From assembly GCA_045596385.1 (NCBI GenBank), contig JAZOCC010000015.1:235748-299747 (forward strand): a DNA stretch of 64,000 nucleotides, in the 5' to 3' direction. The position numbers and the translations under genes were made by a program. Every line of letters starts with the position of its first letter. Within the stretch, counting starts at the first letter, position 1. Positions 24,437 through 32,899 of the stretch are shown one piece after another. This DNA comes from SIG307 sp045596385. GTDB taxonomy: Bacteria > Bacillota > Clostridia > Lachnospirales > Lachnospiraceae. Under the pieces are notes generated by a model. It was given only the letters and a program-made list of their open reading frames with translations, ran no database searches and was not told where the DNA came from.

Positions 24437-27148
24437 ATGAGAAGGCAATTACTAACAAAGCTTTTTGCTTTAGCTACCTGTGCTGTTCTGGGTGTGGGCT
24501 TGTTTGGGGCAAGCTCTGCAACCGTAGCGGAAGCAAAAAGCGACAGCGGAAGACTTACGGGTGGGGCCGTAAAGTCCGCTACCAACCACAATCCGTTGAT
24601 GGATCACAAATTCGGGGCAGACCCGTATGCCATGACCTACAACGGAAGAGTCTATGTTTACATGACCAATGACAGTCAGCAGTTTGATGCGACAAACAAG
24701 AATTGGAACGGTCATCCGAATGCGGAAAACGATTACAGTAAGATCTCTACCATTACCGTAATTTCCTCCGCAGACATGGTAAACTGGGTAGACCACGGCG
24801 AAATCGATGTGGCCGGGATTGCTTCCTGGGCTAAGAATTCCTGGGCTCCGGCGGCATGTCACAAAACCATTAACGGCAAAGAAAAGTTCTTCCTGTATTT
24901 TGCGGACAACGGAAGCGGTATCGGTGTTCTGGAAGCGGATTCCCCGATTGGTCCGTTTCGTGAGCCGGCTACCGGCAGCCGTTTGATTTCCTGGGGCTCC
25001 CAGGCAGCAAGCGGTGTGACCTGGCTGTTCGACCCGGCGGTTCTTGTGGATGATGACGGTACCGGCTACCTCTACTACGGCGGCGGTATTCCGGGCAATT
25101 CACAGTACAATCAGAACTACCCGAACACTGCGAGAGTGGTTCGTCTTGCCGACAACATGGTACAGGTAAGCGGCAATGCCGTAGCCATCAACGCACCGGG
25201 CTTATTTGAAGACTCCGGTATCCATAAGGCAAACGGCAGATACTACTATACTTATTGTTCCAACTTCACAAACGACCTTTCCTCCACGGGCAGAGGAAAC
25301 ATTTGTGTCATGGAAGGCTCCAGTCCAATGGGACCGTTCAATTATGTAGGCGTTGTACTCAGCAATCCGTACACCTACTTCGGCATCGGCGGAAATAACC
25401 ACCATGCGTTTTTCAACTTTAACGAAAAGACTTACATCACCTACCACGCACAGACTGTAACCAAGGCTCTGGGCTACACAAATCAGGGATATCGTTCCAC
25501 GCATATCGATGAAGTTTCCTATGACAACAACGGTCATATCCGGAACATCACCGGTACCTTATCCGGTCTGTCCCAGCTTAAGACCTTAAATCCGTATGTC
25601 AGAAACGAAGCGGAAACCATTGGTTGGAGTAACGGAATCACCACCGAGAAAACCTGGAATACAGGCTCCTTTGTGGATTCCGTTAACACGAAGGTTACAG
25701 AGATTCACAACGGCGACTGGATTGCAGTTTCCGGCGTAGACCTTAGCTCCGGCTTAAAATCTATTGATATCTGTGCCTCTGCAATGAACGGCGGAACCGT
25801 AGAAATCCGCCTAGACAGCAGATACGGTACAAAGCTTGGCGAAGTACGTATTAGCGGAGATTCCTCCTGGAGAGAGTACTCCGCATCCTTAAATAATGCG
25901 ACCGGTACCCACGATGTCTACTTTGTATTTACCGGTTCAAGCTCCGGACAGTTATTTGCTCTGGATTACTGGAAAATGAACAGTTCGTCGGGTACCCCGT
26001 CCTATCCACAGCCGACGGCGGCTCCGACCACAGCACCGACGAGTGCACCGTCTTATCCGACCTATCCGTCCACCGGCAACGAACTGGTTGCCAACGGCGA
26101 TATCGAGTCCGGCACCACCGACTGGGAAGGCTTGTACGGTTGTACTTTAGGTCTCGGTTACGTTACCGTAAATTCCGGACAGCTCTCCCTTAAGGTGTCC
26201 AACCGCGGCATTTCCTCTCAGGGCGCCATGCAGTATCTGACCGGAAAGCTGGAGCAGGGAAAGACCTACAATATCAATGCGGCTGTCCGCTACAATATGT
26301 CTGAAAATGCACAGGCAACCGGTCAGACCACCTTTGTCATGAGTATTATTTACGGGGACGGTTCCATTGAAAATATGGTATCCGTTACCACCGGCGGCGA
26401 CCGTTGGGCGAACTTGTCCGGCTCCTATACCGTTCCGACTAACGCAAATTTAAGCAACGTAAGAATTTACATCGAAACCTTATATACCCCGAACCCGGGA
26501 CCGCAGGATCTGGTTACCTTCTTTGTGGATGATGTTTCCATTAAGGCAGCTTCCTCCCAGGGAACCACACGGCCGACTGCGACTCCGCGACCGACCGCAA
26601 CCCCGCGGCCGACTGCTGCTCCGCAGCCTACCGCAACCCCGCGTCCGACTGCGACTCCGAAGCCTACCGCGACTCCGAAGCCAGAATCCGGCAATACCCA
26701 GAGTGGTGTATTATCCGACGGCTGGTATTACATCAAGAGTCCGTACGCACAGAAGTACCTTCAGGCAGATGATAACAGAGGCGGTAACGGCGTTAATGTC
26801 GAAATCGGTACCGGTACCGGCGTTGCAGGGCAAAAGTGGTACTTAACCAACACGGTTGACGGCTATATTACCTTAAAGAACGGTCACGGTTACATGCTGG
26901 ATGTGCAGTACGGTACCAACAACGACGGCACCAACATCCAGACCTACTCCGCAAACGGCGCAGATGCTCAGAAGTTTAAGCTCTCTGCCATCGACGGTCG
27001 CTCCTACGGTATTACCACCAAGGCTTCCGGCGATACGAAGGGACTGGACCTTTATAATTGGGGCAATTCCGACGGTACAAACGTATGTCAGTGGACCTAT
27101 TACGGGGCAGATAATCAGAAGTGGATTTTCGAACCGTGCGGTAATTAA
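24437..27148 (+). CDS. Secreted modular GH43 xylan/arabinan hydrolase with CBMs
   Basis: The 903-residue protein begins with a signal peptide (about 1-33). The GH43 beta-propeller (about 45-380) opens with NHNPLMDHKFGADPYAM and shows the catalytic triad: general base D62, pKa-modulating Asp in LFDPAVLVDDDG (D199) and general acid Glu in GLFEDSGIH (E258). The HNPLMDHKFGADPY form resembles XynD-type arabinoxylan arabinofuranohydrolases or beta-xylosidases. A CBM6-like domain (about 388-512), a CBM4/9/22-like domain (about 535-705), a Pro-Thr-rich linker of TPRPTA repeats and a C-terminal ricin-type CBM13 domain (about 755-903) follow. There is no cell-wall anchor, so it is probably released. 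It acts on plant hemicellulose side chains. Confidence 0.9.
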   Translation: MRRQLLTKLFALATCAVLGVGLFGASSATVAEAKSDSGRLTGGAVKSATNHNPLMDHKFGADPYAMTYNGRVYVYMTNDSQQFDATNKNWNGHPNAENDYSKISTITVISSADMVNWVDHGEIDVAGIASWAKNSWAPAACHKTINGKEKFFLYFADNGSGIGVLEADSPIGPFREPATGSRLISWGSQAASGVTWLFDPAVLVDDDGTGYLYYGGGIPGNSQYNQNYPNTARVVRLADNMVQVSGNAVAINAPGLFEDSGIHKANGRYYYTYCSNFTNDLSSTGRGNICVMEGSSPMGPFNYVGVVLSNPYTYFGIGGNNHHAFFNFNEKTYITYHAQTVTKALGYTNQGYRSTHIDEVSYDNNGHIRNITGTLSGLSQLKTLNPYVRNEAETIGWSNGITTEKTWNTGSFVDSVNTKVTEIHNGDWIAVSGVDLSSGLKSIDICASAMNGGTVEIRLDSRYGTKLGEVRISGDSSWREYSASLNNATGTHDVYFVFTGSSSGQLFALDYWKMNSSSGTPSYPQPTAAPTTAPTSAPSYPTYPSTGNELVANGDIESGTTDWEGLYGCTLGLGYVTVNSGQLSLKVSNRGISSQGAMQYLTGKLEQGKTYNINAAVRYNMSENAQATGQTTFVMSIIYGDGSIENMVSVTTGGDRWANLSGSYTVPTNANLSNVRIYIETLYTPNPGPQDLVTFFVDDVSIKAASSQGTTRPTATPRPTATPRPTAAPQPTATPRPTATPKPTATPKPESGNTQSGVLSDGWYYIKSPYAQKYLQADDNRGGNGVNVEIGTGTGVAGQKWYLTNTVDGYITLKNGHGYMLDVQYGTNNDGTNIQTYSANGADAQKFKLSAIDGRSYGITTKASGDTKGLDLYNWGNSDGTNVCQWTYYGADNQKWIFEPCGN

Positions 27149-27189
27149 GCAACCGGAATATTAAGTCCCTTACATATTTAAAAAAACGC

Positions 27190-27228
27190 AAACGGCACCT
27201 TCCCACAACCCACGGGACGGTGCCGTTT
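27190..27228. terminator. Bidirectional intrinsic terminator
   Basis: AAACGGCACC (27190-27199) pairs with GGTGCCGTTT (27219-27228), with T-rich sequence on the plus side and A-rich sequence on the other. It ends both the GH43 gene and the converging anti-sigma-like gene. Confidence 0.85.
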
Positions 27229-27254
27229 CTTTTATAACCTATTCTTATCTTATA

Positions 27255-27713
27255 CTATTCCGCTTCCGTTTCATCGGACTCCGGTGCCTCGTCGGTTTCC
27301 GTTTCGTCCTCTTCTTCGTCAGCCTCCGTAGTAACCGCAACAATCACTACTTCTTCAAATCTGTCCGTCTCTTTCCCTTCCGTGACGATTTCCATCTCGA
27401 AAGGTTCTCCTTCCTCCACTTCCATCTCCATGACGCCGTAAAGTACATCACCGTCCTGCTGCCAAGTCACTTCCTGCTCCGTTTCCACACCGTTAATCCA
27501 AACCTTCATCTTACCGATCCAGGTCTCTCCGGTAGCCGCATAACAGATGCCGTTGGATGCCACTACGGTAACCACCAATGCCAGCACCGCAGCCGCAATA
27601 TACTTTACCATCATTCTGCCTTTAAACTCTTCTTTTTTCATCTCCATCACCTTTCCAAGCAACGCCTCCGGTGCATGGATTTCATCATACATGTTTTTGA
27701 TTTTGTCGTTCAT
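27255..27713 (-). CDS. Single-pass membrane protein, putative anti-sigma partner
   Basis: The 152-residue protein has a short cytoplasmic N-terminus (about 36 residues), one membrane helix (about 37-60, ending GICYAATGETWIG) and an extracytoplasmic domain with a strongly acidic tail of Glu/Asp/Thr (about 130-152). It begins 1 nt after the ECF sigma gene's stop. The helix and YAATG-x-x-W-(L/I)-G junction match the partner of the other ECF sigma at 14.9 kb, so I infer a shared family of sigma-regulating membrane proteins. No zinc-finger anti-sigma motif is seen. Confidence 0.65.
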   Translation of the reverse strand: MNDKIKNMYDEIHAPEALLGKVMEMKKEEFKGRMMVKYIAAAVLALVVTVVASNGICYAATGETWIGKMKVWINGVETEQEVTWQQDGDVLYGVMEMEVEEGEPFEMEIVTEGKETDRFEEVVIVAVTTEADEEEDETETDEAPESDETEAE

Positions 27714-27714
27714 C

Positions 27715-28188
27715 TTACCACGCCTCCCTAAGCTGTTCCTTTAACAATTTTCTTGCACGGACAAGTCGGGTCCGGACGGTTGCTTCCTTGATATGTAGCA
27801 GCTTTCCAATTTCCTTTGTGGAATACCCTTCGTAATAAAATAGATACACCACAATGCTACACTTTCCCGGCAACTGCCTGATTGCATCGTACAAATCCGT
27901 ATTCTCCGGGGTCGTAAACTGCGGTTCCCTTGTTAGTATTTCCATGGAGTCCACATTCCTTCTCCAAAAAGAAGAAAAAAAGCTGTTGCACTCATTGATA
28001 CACACCCGGATGAGCCAATGTTTCTCATGCTCCTCATCCGCAAACGTTTCCTCCTTGGAAAGCAGTTTTACAAAGGTCTGCTGTACAATGTCATCCGCAT
28101 CCGCCGGGGTTTTGGTATAGCTGACCGCAATCCGGTAAATCGTATCCATATGTGTACGAACAATCCGCTCGTAGTCTTCTCTATCCAA
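27715..28188 (-). CDS. ECF-type RNA polymerase sigma factor
   Basis: This 157-residue sigma factor has region 2 (IYRIAVSYTKTPADADDIVQQTFVKLL) and region 4 (YEGYSTKEIGKLLHIKEATVRTRLVRAR). It is clearly related to the ECF factor at 14.4 kb, sharing layout and the YEGYS(V/T)(D/K)EI core. The start is TTG at 28188, with AGGAG 8 nt upstream; no in-frame ATG offers a complete region 2. Its membrane partner follows after 1 nt. It probably responds to an envelope signal. Confidence 0.87.
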   Translation of the reverse strand: MDREDYERIVRTHMDTIYRIAVSYTKTPADADDIVQQTFVKLLSKEETFADEEHEKHWLIRVCINECNSFFSSFWRRNVDSMEILTREPQFTTPENTDLYDAIRQLPGKCSIVVYLFYYEGYSTKEIGKLLHIKEATVRTRLVRARKLLKEQLREAW

Positions 28189-28270
28189 ACCCTCATCTCC
28201 TTTGTCCGTAATGTTCTGTTCGAAAGGCCCTTCACTCTATAAACGATTGAAAGCGGCAAAATGTGCGATA

Positions 28271-28780
28271 TTATTTATTTTCTTTTTTTGCTTTCTTCTC
28301 TTTGCTGTCTTTCCATGCGATATGACACAGCGCGCCGATTAACAATACCTGAAATACTGTAACATAGATATCTGCAACATTAAATACGGCAAATCCCTTT
28401 ACACTGATAAAGTCAATTACTCCACCGTGTACCATGCGTTCTGCATAGTTTCCGATAGACCCGGCCAACAGAAAAGCAGAACCCGTATTTATTACTTTTA
28501 CCGCCTTTTCCTCATTACGCTTCTCTAAATATTTTCTGAAAAAAATGTACATCATTACCAGAATCGCCATACCAATCACCGGCATTAGTGTCGTCACCAC
28601 TTTATTTCCGGCGAAACTACTGAAGGATAGCCCCGTGTTCACCACATATCGTAACTGCAAAAACTCACCGATAATCGGTATTCTCCTGTCTCCCAGGTGC
28701 GCATATGCCAAATACTTCGTAAACCAATCCACACCACAAAGCCCCAGAACTCCCAATATATATCCCACAATCTTTTTCAT
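28271..28780 (-). CDS. lspA: Lipoprotein signal peptidase (signal peptidase II)
   Basis: The 169-residue integral membrane protease has four membrane helices and the family's catalytic aspartates in VIDF (D123) and FNVADIYV (D137), with the conserved asparagines of GSIGNY (N111) and FN (N134). The usual NxxDR motif reads NYAER here, a substitution of Asp by Glu-adjacent residues. It cleaves prolipoproteins after diacylglyceryl modification, which serves the lipoproteins encoded in this window (MalE and the DUF885 protein). A basic Lys-rich tail follows the last helix. GGGAG precedes the ATG. Confidence 0.9.
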   Translation of the reverse strand: MKKIVGYILGVLGLCGVDWFTKYLAYAHLGDRRIPIIGEFLQLRYVVNTGLSFSSFAGNKVVTTLMPVIGMAILVMMYIFFRKYLEKRNEEKAVKVINTGSAFLLAGSIGNYAERMVHGGVIDFISVKGFAVFNVADIYVTVFQVLLIGALCHIAWKDSKEKKAKKENK

Positions 28781-28884
28781 TTGTTTTATTTAACTCCCTT
28801 CTACTTTTTCCTTTTCTATTATCTTACTATACCGAGTTAGCGATTTCAACATTTACCACGCTAAATTATTTTTTTCAAAACCTA

Positions 28885-28914
28885 TTGACATTTGTTCCCT
28901 TTTTATGGTACTAT
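28885..28914 (+). promoter_or_regulatory. Promoter of the structured RNA upstream of the polyamine operon
   Basis: TTGACA (28885-28890), 18 nt, TACTAT (28909-28914). The -35 box is perfect. Expected transcription start is near 28921, exactly where the folded RNA begins. Confidence 0.7.
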
Positions 28915-28920
28915 TGCAAT

Positions 28921-29215
28921 TACTTTGGAAGGATGTAACAGAGCCTTTCCGAGCAATTCTTGGGACCACTCCTTTGGAGTCGAGGCCATACGGACAGCCG
29001 GGTCCACTGCCGATTGGCAACGAAAGTTGCCTTATTGATTGAGTTAAAAGCTCAAATTTTATAAGTTGGTTACTTCATAACCGAAATTGCGTTTTGTGAC
29101 GCAGACTTGTGAAACGGTCAATAAGAGTAGTAAAAGTGATTGCTATATAGACTCTGATCATCCCGAATCCAGAAATCAATACTTCCACGTACCGGAGCAG
29201 TCCGGTATCTTATTC
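28921..29215 (+). ncRNA. Large structured RNA, family not recognised
   Basis: The 5' and 3' ends pair: TTTGG/CCAGA (28924-28928 with 29169-29173) and GGATG/CATCC (28931-28935 with 29159-29163). Inside are GGACC/GGTCC (28963-28967, 29001-29005) enclosing ACTCC/GGAGT; GGCAAC-GAAA-GTTGCC (29016-29031, GNRA-type loop); TTATTGA/TCAATAA (29032-29038, 29118-29124) enclosing TTGAG/CTCAA and a three-way junction closed by ATAAGTT/GACTTGT (29061-29067, 29104-29110) with two hairpins; and AGAGT/ACTCT (29124-29128, 29151-29155). ACCGGA-GCAG-TCCGGT (29192-29207) before a T-rich run may end a short form. No ORF is present. It does not match 6S, tmRNA, SRP, RNase P or riboswitch signatures I know. Confidence 0.7.
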
Positions 29216-29263
29216 CTTTGTTTTGTGTGGTTGTAGTTTATTACTTTAACTGGGTAACGTATT

Positions 29264-29303
29264 GTCGCAAGCTGTGTCAAAAGATGCCGCTTGCGACTTT
29301 TTT
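29264..29303 (+). terminator. Intrinsic terminator between the structured RNA and speA
   Basis: GTCGCAAGC (29264-29272) pairs perfectly with GCTTGCGAC (29289-29297), followed by TTTTTT. It lies in the leader of the polyamine operon, so transcription from 28921 must pass it to reach speA. It may be the expression platform of the upstream RNA, or simply end that RNA. Confidence 0.85.
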
Positions 29304-29333
29304 CGTGCTAGCAAAGTGAGTATTGAGGTGACG

Positions 29334-29439
29334 TTGCAAGTTTACTTGCAAAAGTCAGCGAAATACGAGCGCGCTCACGACCGAGCGACTTTGTCGCGAG
29401 GTTGGAGCAGGTGCGAAGCACCGTTAGCACAACACCTGC
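29334..29439 (+). promoter_or_regulatory. Hairpin-rich leader segment before speA
   Basis: Hairpins TTGCAAG/CTTGCAA (29334-29351) and GCGAC/GTCGC (29385-29397) are followed by two mutually exclusive folds: GGTGC/GCACC (29410-29422) or GCAGGTG/CACCTGC (29407-29413 with 29433-29439). The latter ends just before the AAAAGGAG ribosome site of speA. No clear sigma-A promoter lies between the terminator and the gene. Confidence 0.5.
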
Positions 29440-29458
29440 ACAAAAAGGAGATTCCACT

Positions 29459-30946
29459 ATGAACCAATCCACTCTTAAAAATAAATTAGATCAGAACCGT
29501 GCTCCGATTTACGAAGCTTTAGAGCAGTTCCGCAATCGTCGCGTCGTTCCTTTTGATGTACCGGGCCATAAGCGCGGCCGCGGAAACCCGGAGCTGACTG
29601 CATTCTTAGGAGAACAGTGTGTGTCCATTGATGTCAACAGTATGAAGCCTTTGGATAATCTTTGTCATCCGATTTCCGTAATCCGGGAAGCGGAGGAACT
29701 GGCTGCGGACGCCTTCGGTGCAGCGCATGCATTTCTCATGGTAGGCGGTACCACCAGTGCGGTACAGAGTATGGTGCTGACGGCCTGCAAACGTGGTGAC
29801 GAGATTATCTTGCCCCGTAACGTACACCGAAGTGTTATTAACGCCCTGGTGCTTTGCGGTGCCGTTCCGGTATATGTCAATCCGGAGGTAGACCACCGTC
29901 TCGGTATTTCCCTCGGTATGAAGCTGGAGCAGGTAGAACGAGCAATTAAGGAGCATCCGAACGCAGTGGCGGTACTGGTCAACAATCCGACCTACTACGG
30001 CATTTGCTCAGATCTGCGGGGCATCGTAAAGCTGGCCCACGAACACAACATGCTTTGTCTTGCCGACGAAGCCCACGGTACGCATTTTTATTTCGGAAAA
30101 GACCTCCCGGTATCCGCCATGGAAGCCGGTGCGGATATGGCCTCCGTGTCCATGCATAAAAGCGGCGGCAGCCTGACCCAGTCCAGCTTTTTATTAGCCG
30201 GACCGAACATCAACGAAGGTTATGTGCGCCAGATTATCAACCTGACCCAGACTACCTCCGGCAGTTATTTACTTATGAGCAGTCTTGATATTTCCCGCAG
30301 AAACCTTGCGCTTCGCGGTGAAAAAGTATTTGAACAGGTACGAAAAATTGCGGAATACGCCCGCACGGAAATCAACTCTATCGGTGGATATTACGCCTTC
30401 GGACAAGAATTGATTAACGGCGATTCCATTTATGATTTTGACCCGATTAAGCTCAGTGTACATACGCTGGACATCGGTCTTGCGGGCATTGAAGTATACG
30501 ATATGCTCCGGGACGATTACGACATCCAAATCGAGTTCGGTGACATCGGAAACATTCTGGCTTACCTTTCCATCGGTGACCGTACCCAGGAAATTGAGCG
30601 CTTAGTCAGCGCCCTTGCGGAAATCCGCCGTTGCTGCCAGCGGGATAAAACCGGTATGCTCACCCAGGAGTATATCCCGCCACAGGTCGTAGCAAGCCCG
30701 CAGGAGGCTTTCTACGCTCCGAAGGAAAGCCGCCCGATTATGGAAACGGAAGGCATGGTCTGCAGCGAATTCGTCATGTGTTACCCGCCGGGCATCCCGA
30801 TTCTGGCTCCGGGTGAAAAGATTACAAAGGACATTTTGGAATACATCCGCTACGCAAAGGAAAAGGGCTGTAGCATGACCGGTCCGGAGGACCCGGAAAT
30901 CGAGCATCTGAACGTGTTGGCGGAAGTTACAAACAAAACCTACTAA
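29459..30946 (+). CDS. speA: Arginine (Orn/Lys/Arg family) decarboxylase
   Basis: The 495-residue protein is a fold-type I PLP decarboxylase of the Orn/Lys/Arg group. Motifs are VPGHKRGRGNPEL near the N-terminus, the substrate/PLP segment LADEAHGTHF (about 201-210) and the PLP lysine in SMHKSGGSLTQSS (K234). A C-terminal domain contains CSEFVMCYPPGIPILAPGE. Family members decarboxylate arginine, lysine or ornithine; the agmatinase gene two positions downstream argues for arginine giving agmatine. AAAGGAG lies 9 nt before the ATG. It is the first gene of a five-gene polyamine operon. Confidence 0.87.
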   Translation: MNQSTLKNKLDQNRAPIYEALEQFRNRRVVPFDVPGHKRGRGNPELTAFLGEQCVSIDVNSMKPLDNLCHPISVIREAEELAADAFGAAHAFLMVGGTTSAVQSMVLTACKRGDEIILPRNVHRSVINALVLCGAVPVYVNPEVDHRLGISLGMKLEQVERAIKEHPNAVAVLVNNPTYYGICSDLRGIVKLAHEHNMLCLADEAHGTHFYFGKDLPVSAMEAGADMASVSMHKSGGSLTQSSFLLAGPNINEGYVRQIINLTQTTSGSYLLMSSLDISRRNLALRGEKVFEQVRKIAEYARTEINSIGGYYAFGQELINGDSIYDFDPIKLSVHTLDIGLAGIEVYDMLRDDYDIQIEFGDIGNILAYLSIGDRTQEIERLVSALAEIRRCCQRDKTGMLTQEYIPPQVVASPQEAFYAPKESRPIMETEGMVCSEFVMCYPPGIPILAPGEKITKDILEYIRYAKEKGCSMTGPEDPEIEHLNVLAEVTNKTY

Positions 30947-31021
30947 GACATATATCTCAGGGTTGCATAAGGCACACCACCTGCAACCCGCCATAAACAT
31001 TCTTACACAGGGAGGACACCC

Positions 31022-31876
31022 ATGGATTTATGGTTCAGTGAAAAACATACACCGGACGTGAAACTCAGCATCCGGGTAAAAAAGCAACTGTTTTGCAATG
31101 AAAGTGATTATCAGAGAATTGACATTTTTGACAGTGAAGAATTCGGTCGTATCCTTTCTCTGGACGGCAATATCATGTTAACGGAACGGGACGCCTTTAT
31201 TTATAACGAAATGATTGTTCACGTACCCATGGCGGTACATCCTTGCATCGAAAAGGTACTGGTCATCGGTGCAGGCGACGGCGGCGTGGTAAAGGAGCTG
31301 ACCCGCTACGAGAGATTAAAGCACATTGACCTGGTGGAAATGGATCCGATGGTAGTAGAAGCCTGCCGTCAATATTTGCCGGGCAACACCTGCCAGTTGG
31401 ATGACCGCCGGGTAAATATCCACTACGAAAACGCCTTAAAGTTCATCCGCTACTGCGAAAACGAATACGACCTGATTATCGTAGACTCCAACGACCCTTA
31501 CGGACCGTCGGAGGGTCTGTTTACCAAGGAGTTCTACGGTAACTGCTTTAAGGCACTCCGCGAGGACGGCATTATGGTAAACCAGCAGGGCAGCCCGTTT
31601 TATAAGCAGGACGCAGACGCCATGCAGCGCAGTCACCAGCGTATCGTAGCCACCTTCCCCATCAGCCGCGTGTACCAGGCTCATATTCCGACCTACGCGG
31701 CCGGCTACTGGCTGTTCGGCTTTGCCAGCAAAAAGTATCATCCGTTAGACGACTTAAACGCCGACGGCTGGAACAAGCTACAGCTTCGGACCAAATACTA
31801 TACTACGAACTTACATAAAGGCGCGTTCTACCTTCCGGCGTTTTTGGAAGAGATGTTAGAGGCAGTAGAATCATAA
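31022..31876 (+). CDS. speE: Spermidine synthase-like aminopropyltransferase
   Basis: The 284-residue protein has the spermidine synthase layout: N-terminal beta domain (FGRILSLDGNIMLTERDAFIYNEM), nucleotide-binding motif GAGDGG (83-88), acidic VEMDPMVVEACR and the catalytic loop IIVDSNDPYGPSEGLF (about 152-167). The family moves an aminopropyl group from decarboxylated SAM to putrescine. No SAM decarboxylase is encoded in the window, although the operon also carries the alternative carboxyspermidine route. GGGAGG precedes the ATG. A hairpin GGGTTGCA/TGCAACCC (30960-30989) occupies the gap after speA. Confidence 0.87.
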   Translation: MDLWFSEKHTPDVKLSIRVKKQLFCNESDYQRIDIFDSEEFGRILSLDGNIMLTERDAFIYNEMIVHVPMAVHPCIEKVLVIGAGDGGVVKELTRYERLKHIDLVEMDPMVVEACRQYLPGNTCQLDDRRVNIHYENALKFIRYCENEYDLIIVDSNDPYGPSEGLFTKEFYGNCFKALREDGIMVNQQGSPFYKQDADAMQRSHQRIVATFPISRVYQAHIPTYAAGYWLFGFASKKYHPLDDLNADGWNKLQLRTKYYTTNLHKGAFYLPAFLEEMLEAVES

Positions 31877-31953
31877 AAACAAAGCAGACATTTTGCGACT
31901 GTCGGCAAACCGACATGCTAACACACAACAAACTCATCAAACGGAGACAATAT

Positions 31954-32817
31954 ATGACTAAAAACATCGAAACCTTTATCGGCTGCGATGCCGACTACGA
32001 GGACGCTTCCTTAGTCCTCCTCGGTGCTCCCTTTGACAGCACCACCAGCTACCGTCCGGGCACCCGGTACGGCTCCTCCGCTATCCGTCATGAGAGCTTC
32101 GGCTTAGAAACCTACAGCCCGTATCAGGACGAGGATTTAACCGATTATGCGGTCTTTGACACAGGAGACTTAGAGCTTTGCTTCGGTTCTGCGGAAAGCG
32201 CACTGGCAGATATCGAAGCCACGGCAAAAGAGATTTTGCGCGATGAAAAATTACCATTACTTTTAGGTGGCGAACACTTAGTTACTTTAGGAGCCTTCCG
32301 GGCTGCTTTGGAAAAATATCCGGACCTTCATGTCATTCACTTTGATGCACACACGGATTTGCGGGATGACTATTTGGGAGCAAAATTAAGCCATGCTTGT
32401 GTCATTCGCCGTTGTCATGACCTCATCGGGGACGGCCGGATTCACCAGTTCTGCATTCGCAGCGGGGAACGGGAAGAGTTCCGGTTTGCCAAGGAGCATA
32501 CCGACTTACATAAATTTAACTTTAACGGTTTACAGGAGGCTATAAAATCCATAGGCAATGCTCCGGTTTACTTCACTATCGACCTGGATTGTCTGGACCC
32601 GTCTGCATTTCCGGGCACCGGAACTCCGGAGGCAGGAGGCGTCAATTTCTTAGAATTATTGGATGCCATGGAGACCGTCTGCAAAGCCAATGTGGTAGCA
32701 GCGGATGTCAACGAATTAAGTCCGATGTTAGATGCCAGCGGTGCCAGCACGGCACTGGCTTGTAAGGTAGTAAGAGAATTAATGCTGGCCCTACTAAAAA
32801 AGAAAAATCAGAAATAA
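31954..32817 (+). CDS. speB: Agmatinase (ureohydrolase family)
   Basis: The 287-residue enzyme has the dimanganese ureohydrolase motifs GGEH (105-108), DAHTD (131-135) and DLDCLDPS (about 210-217), with SYRPGTRYGSSAIR near the N-terminus as in agmatinases. It hydrolyses agmatine to putrescine and urea, taking the product of the decarboxylase encoded two genes upstream. The ATG at 31954 follows ACGGAGA; the open frame extends 13 codons further without a ribosome site. The intergenic hairpin TGTCGG-CAAA-CCGACA (31900-31915) precedes it. Arginase or formiminoglutamase are less likely given the context. Confidence 0.88.
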   Translation: MTKNIETFIGCDADYEDASLVLLGAPFDSTTSYRPGTRYGSSAIRHESFGLETYSPYQDEDLTDYAVFDTGDLELCFGSAESALADIEATAKEILRDEKLPLLLGGEHLVTLGAFRAALEKYPDLHVIHFDAHTDLRDDYLGAKLSHACVIRRCHDLIGDGRIHQFCIRSGEREEFRFAKEHTDLHKFNFNGLQEAIKSIGNAPVYFTIDLDCLDPSAFPGTGTPEAGGVNFLELLDAMETVCKANVVAADVNELSPMLDASGASTALACKVVRELMLALLKKKNQK

Positions 32818-32899
32818 CAGTTACAAAAACCAAATAATACGGTGCCCGCAAAGTGCACCATACAAATAAAGATAATCTACAGAAAAGCGAGGATAAAAA

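Noticed and set aside
24437..27148. Pro-Thr repeat region of the GH43 protein as a DNA repeat element
   Set aside because: The repeats encode an inter-domain linker (TPRPTA units) in frame and need no mobile-element explanation.
28921..29215. Known RNA classes (6S, tmRNA, SRP, RNase P, T-box, lysine or SAM riboswitch)
   Set aside because: I looked for their hallmark sequences (for example the tmRNA tag and tRNA-like ends, the T-box GGTGGNACC motif, the SRP tetraloop helix) and found none.
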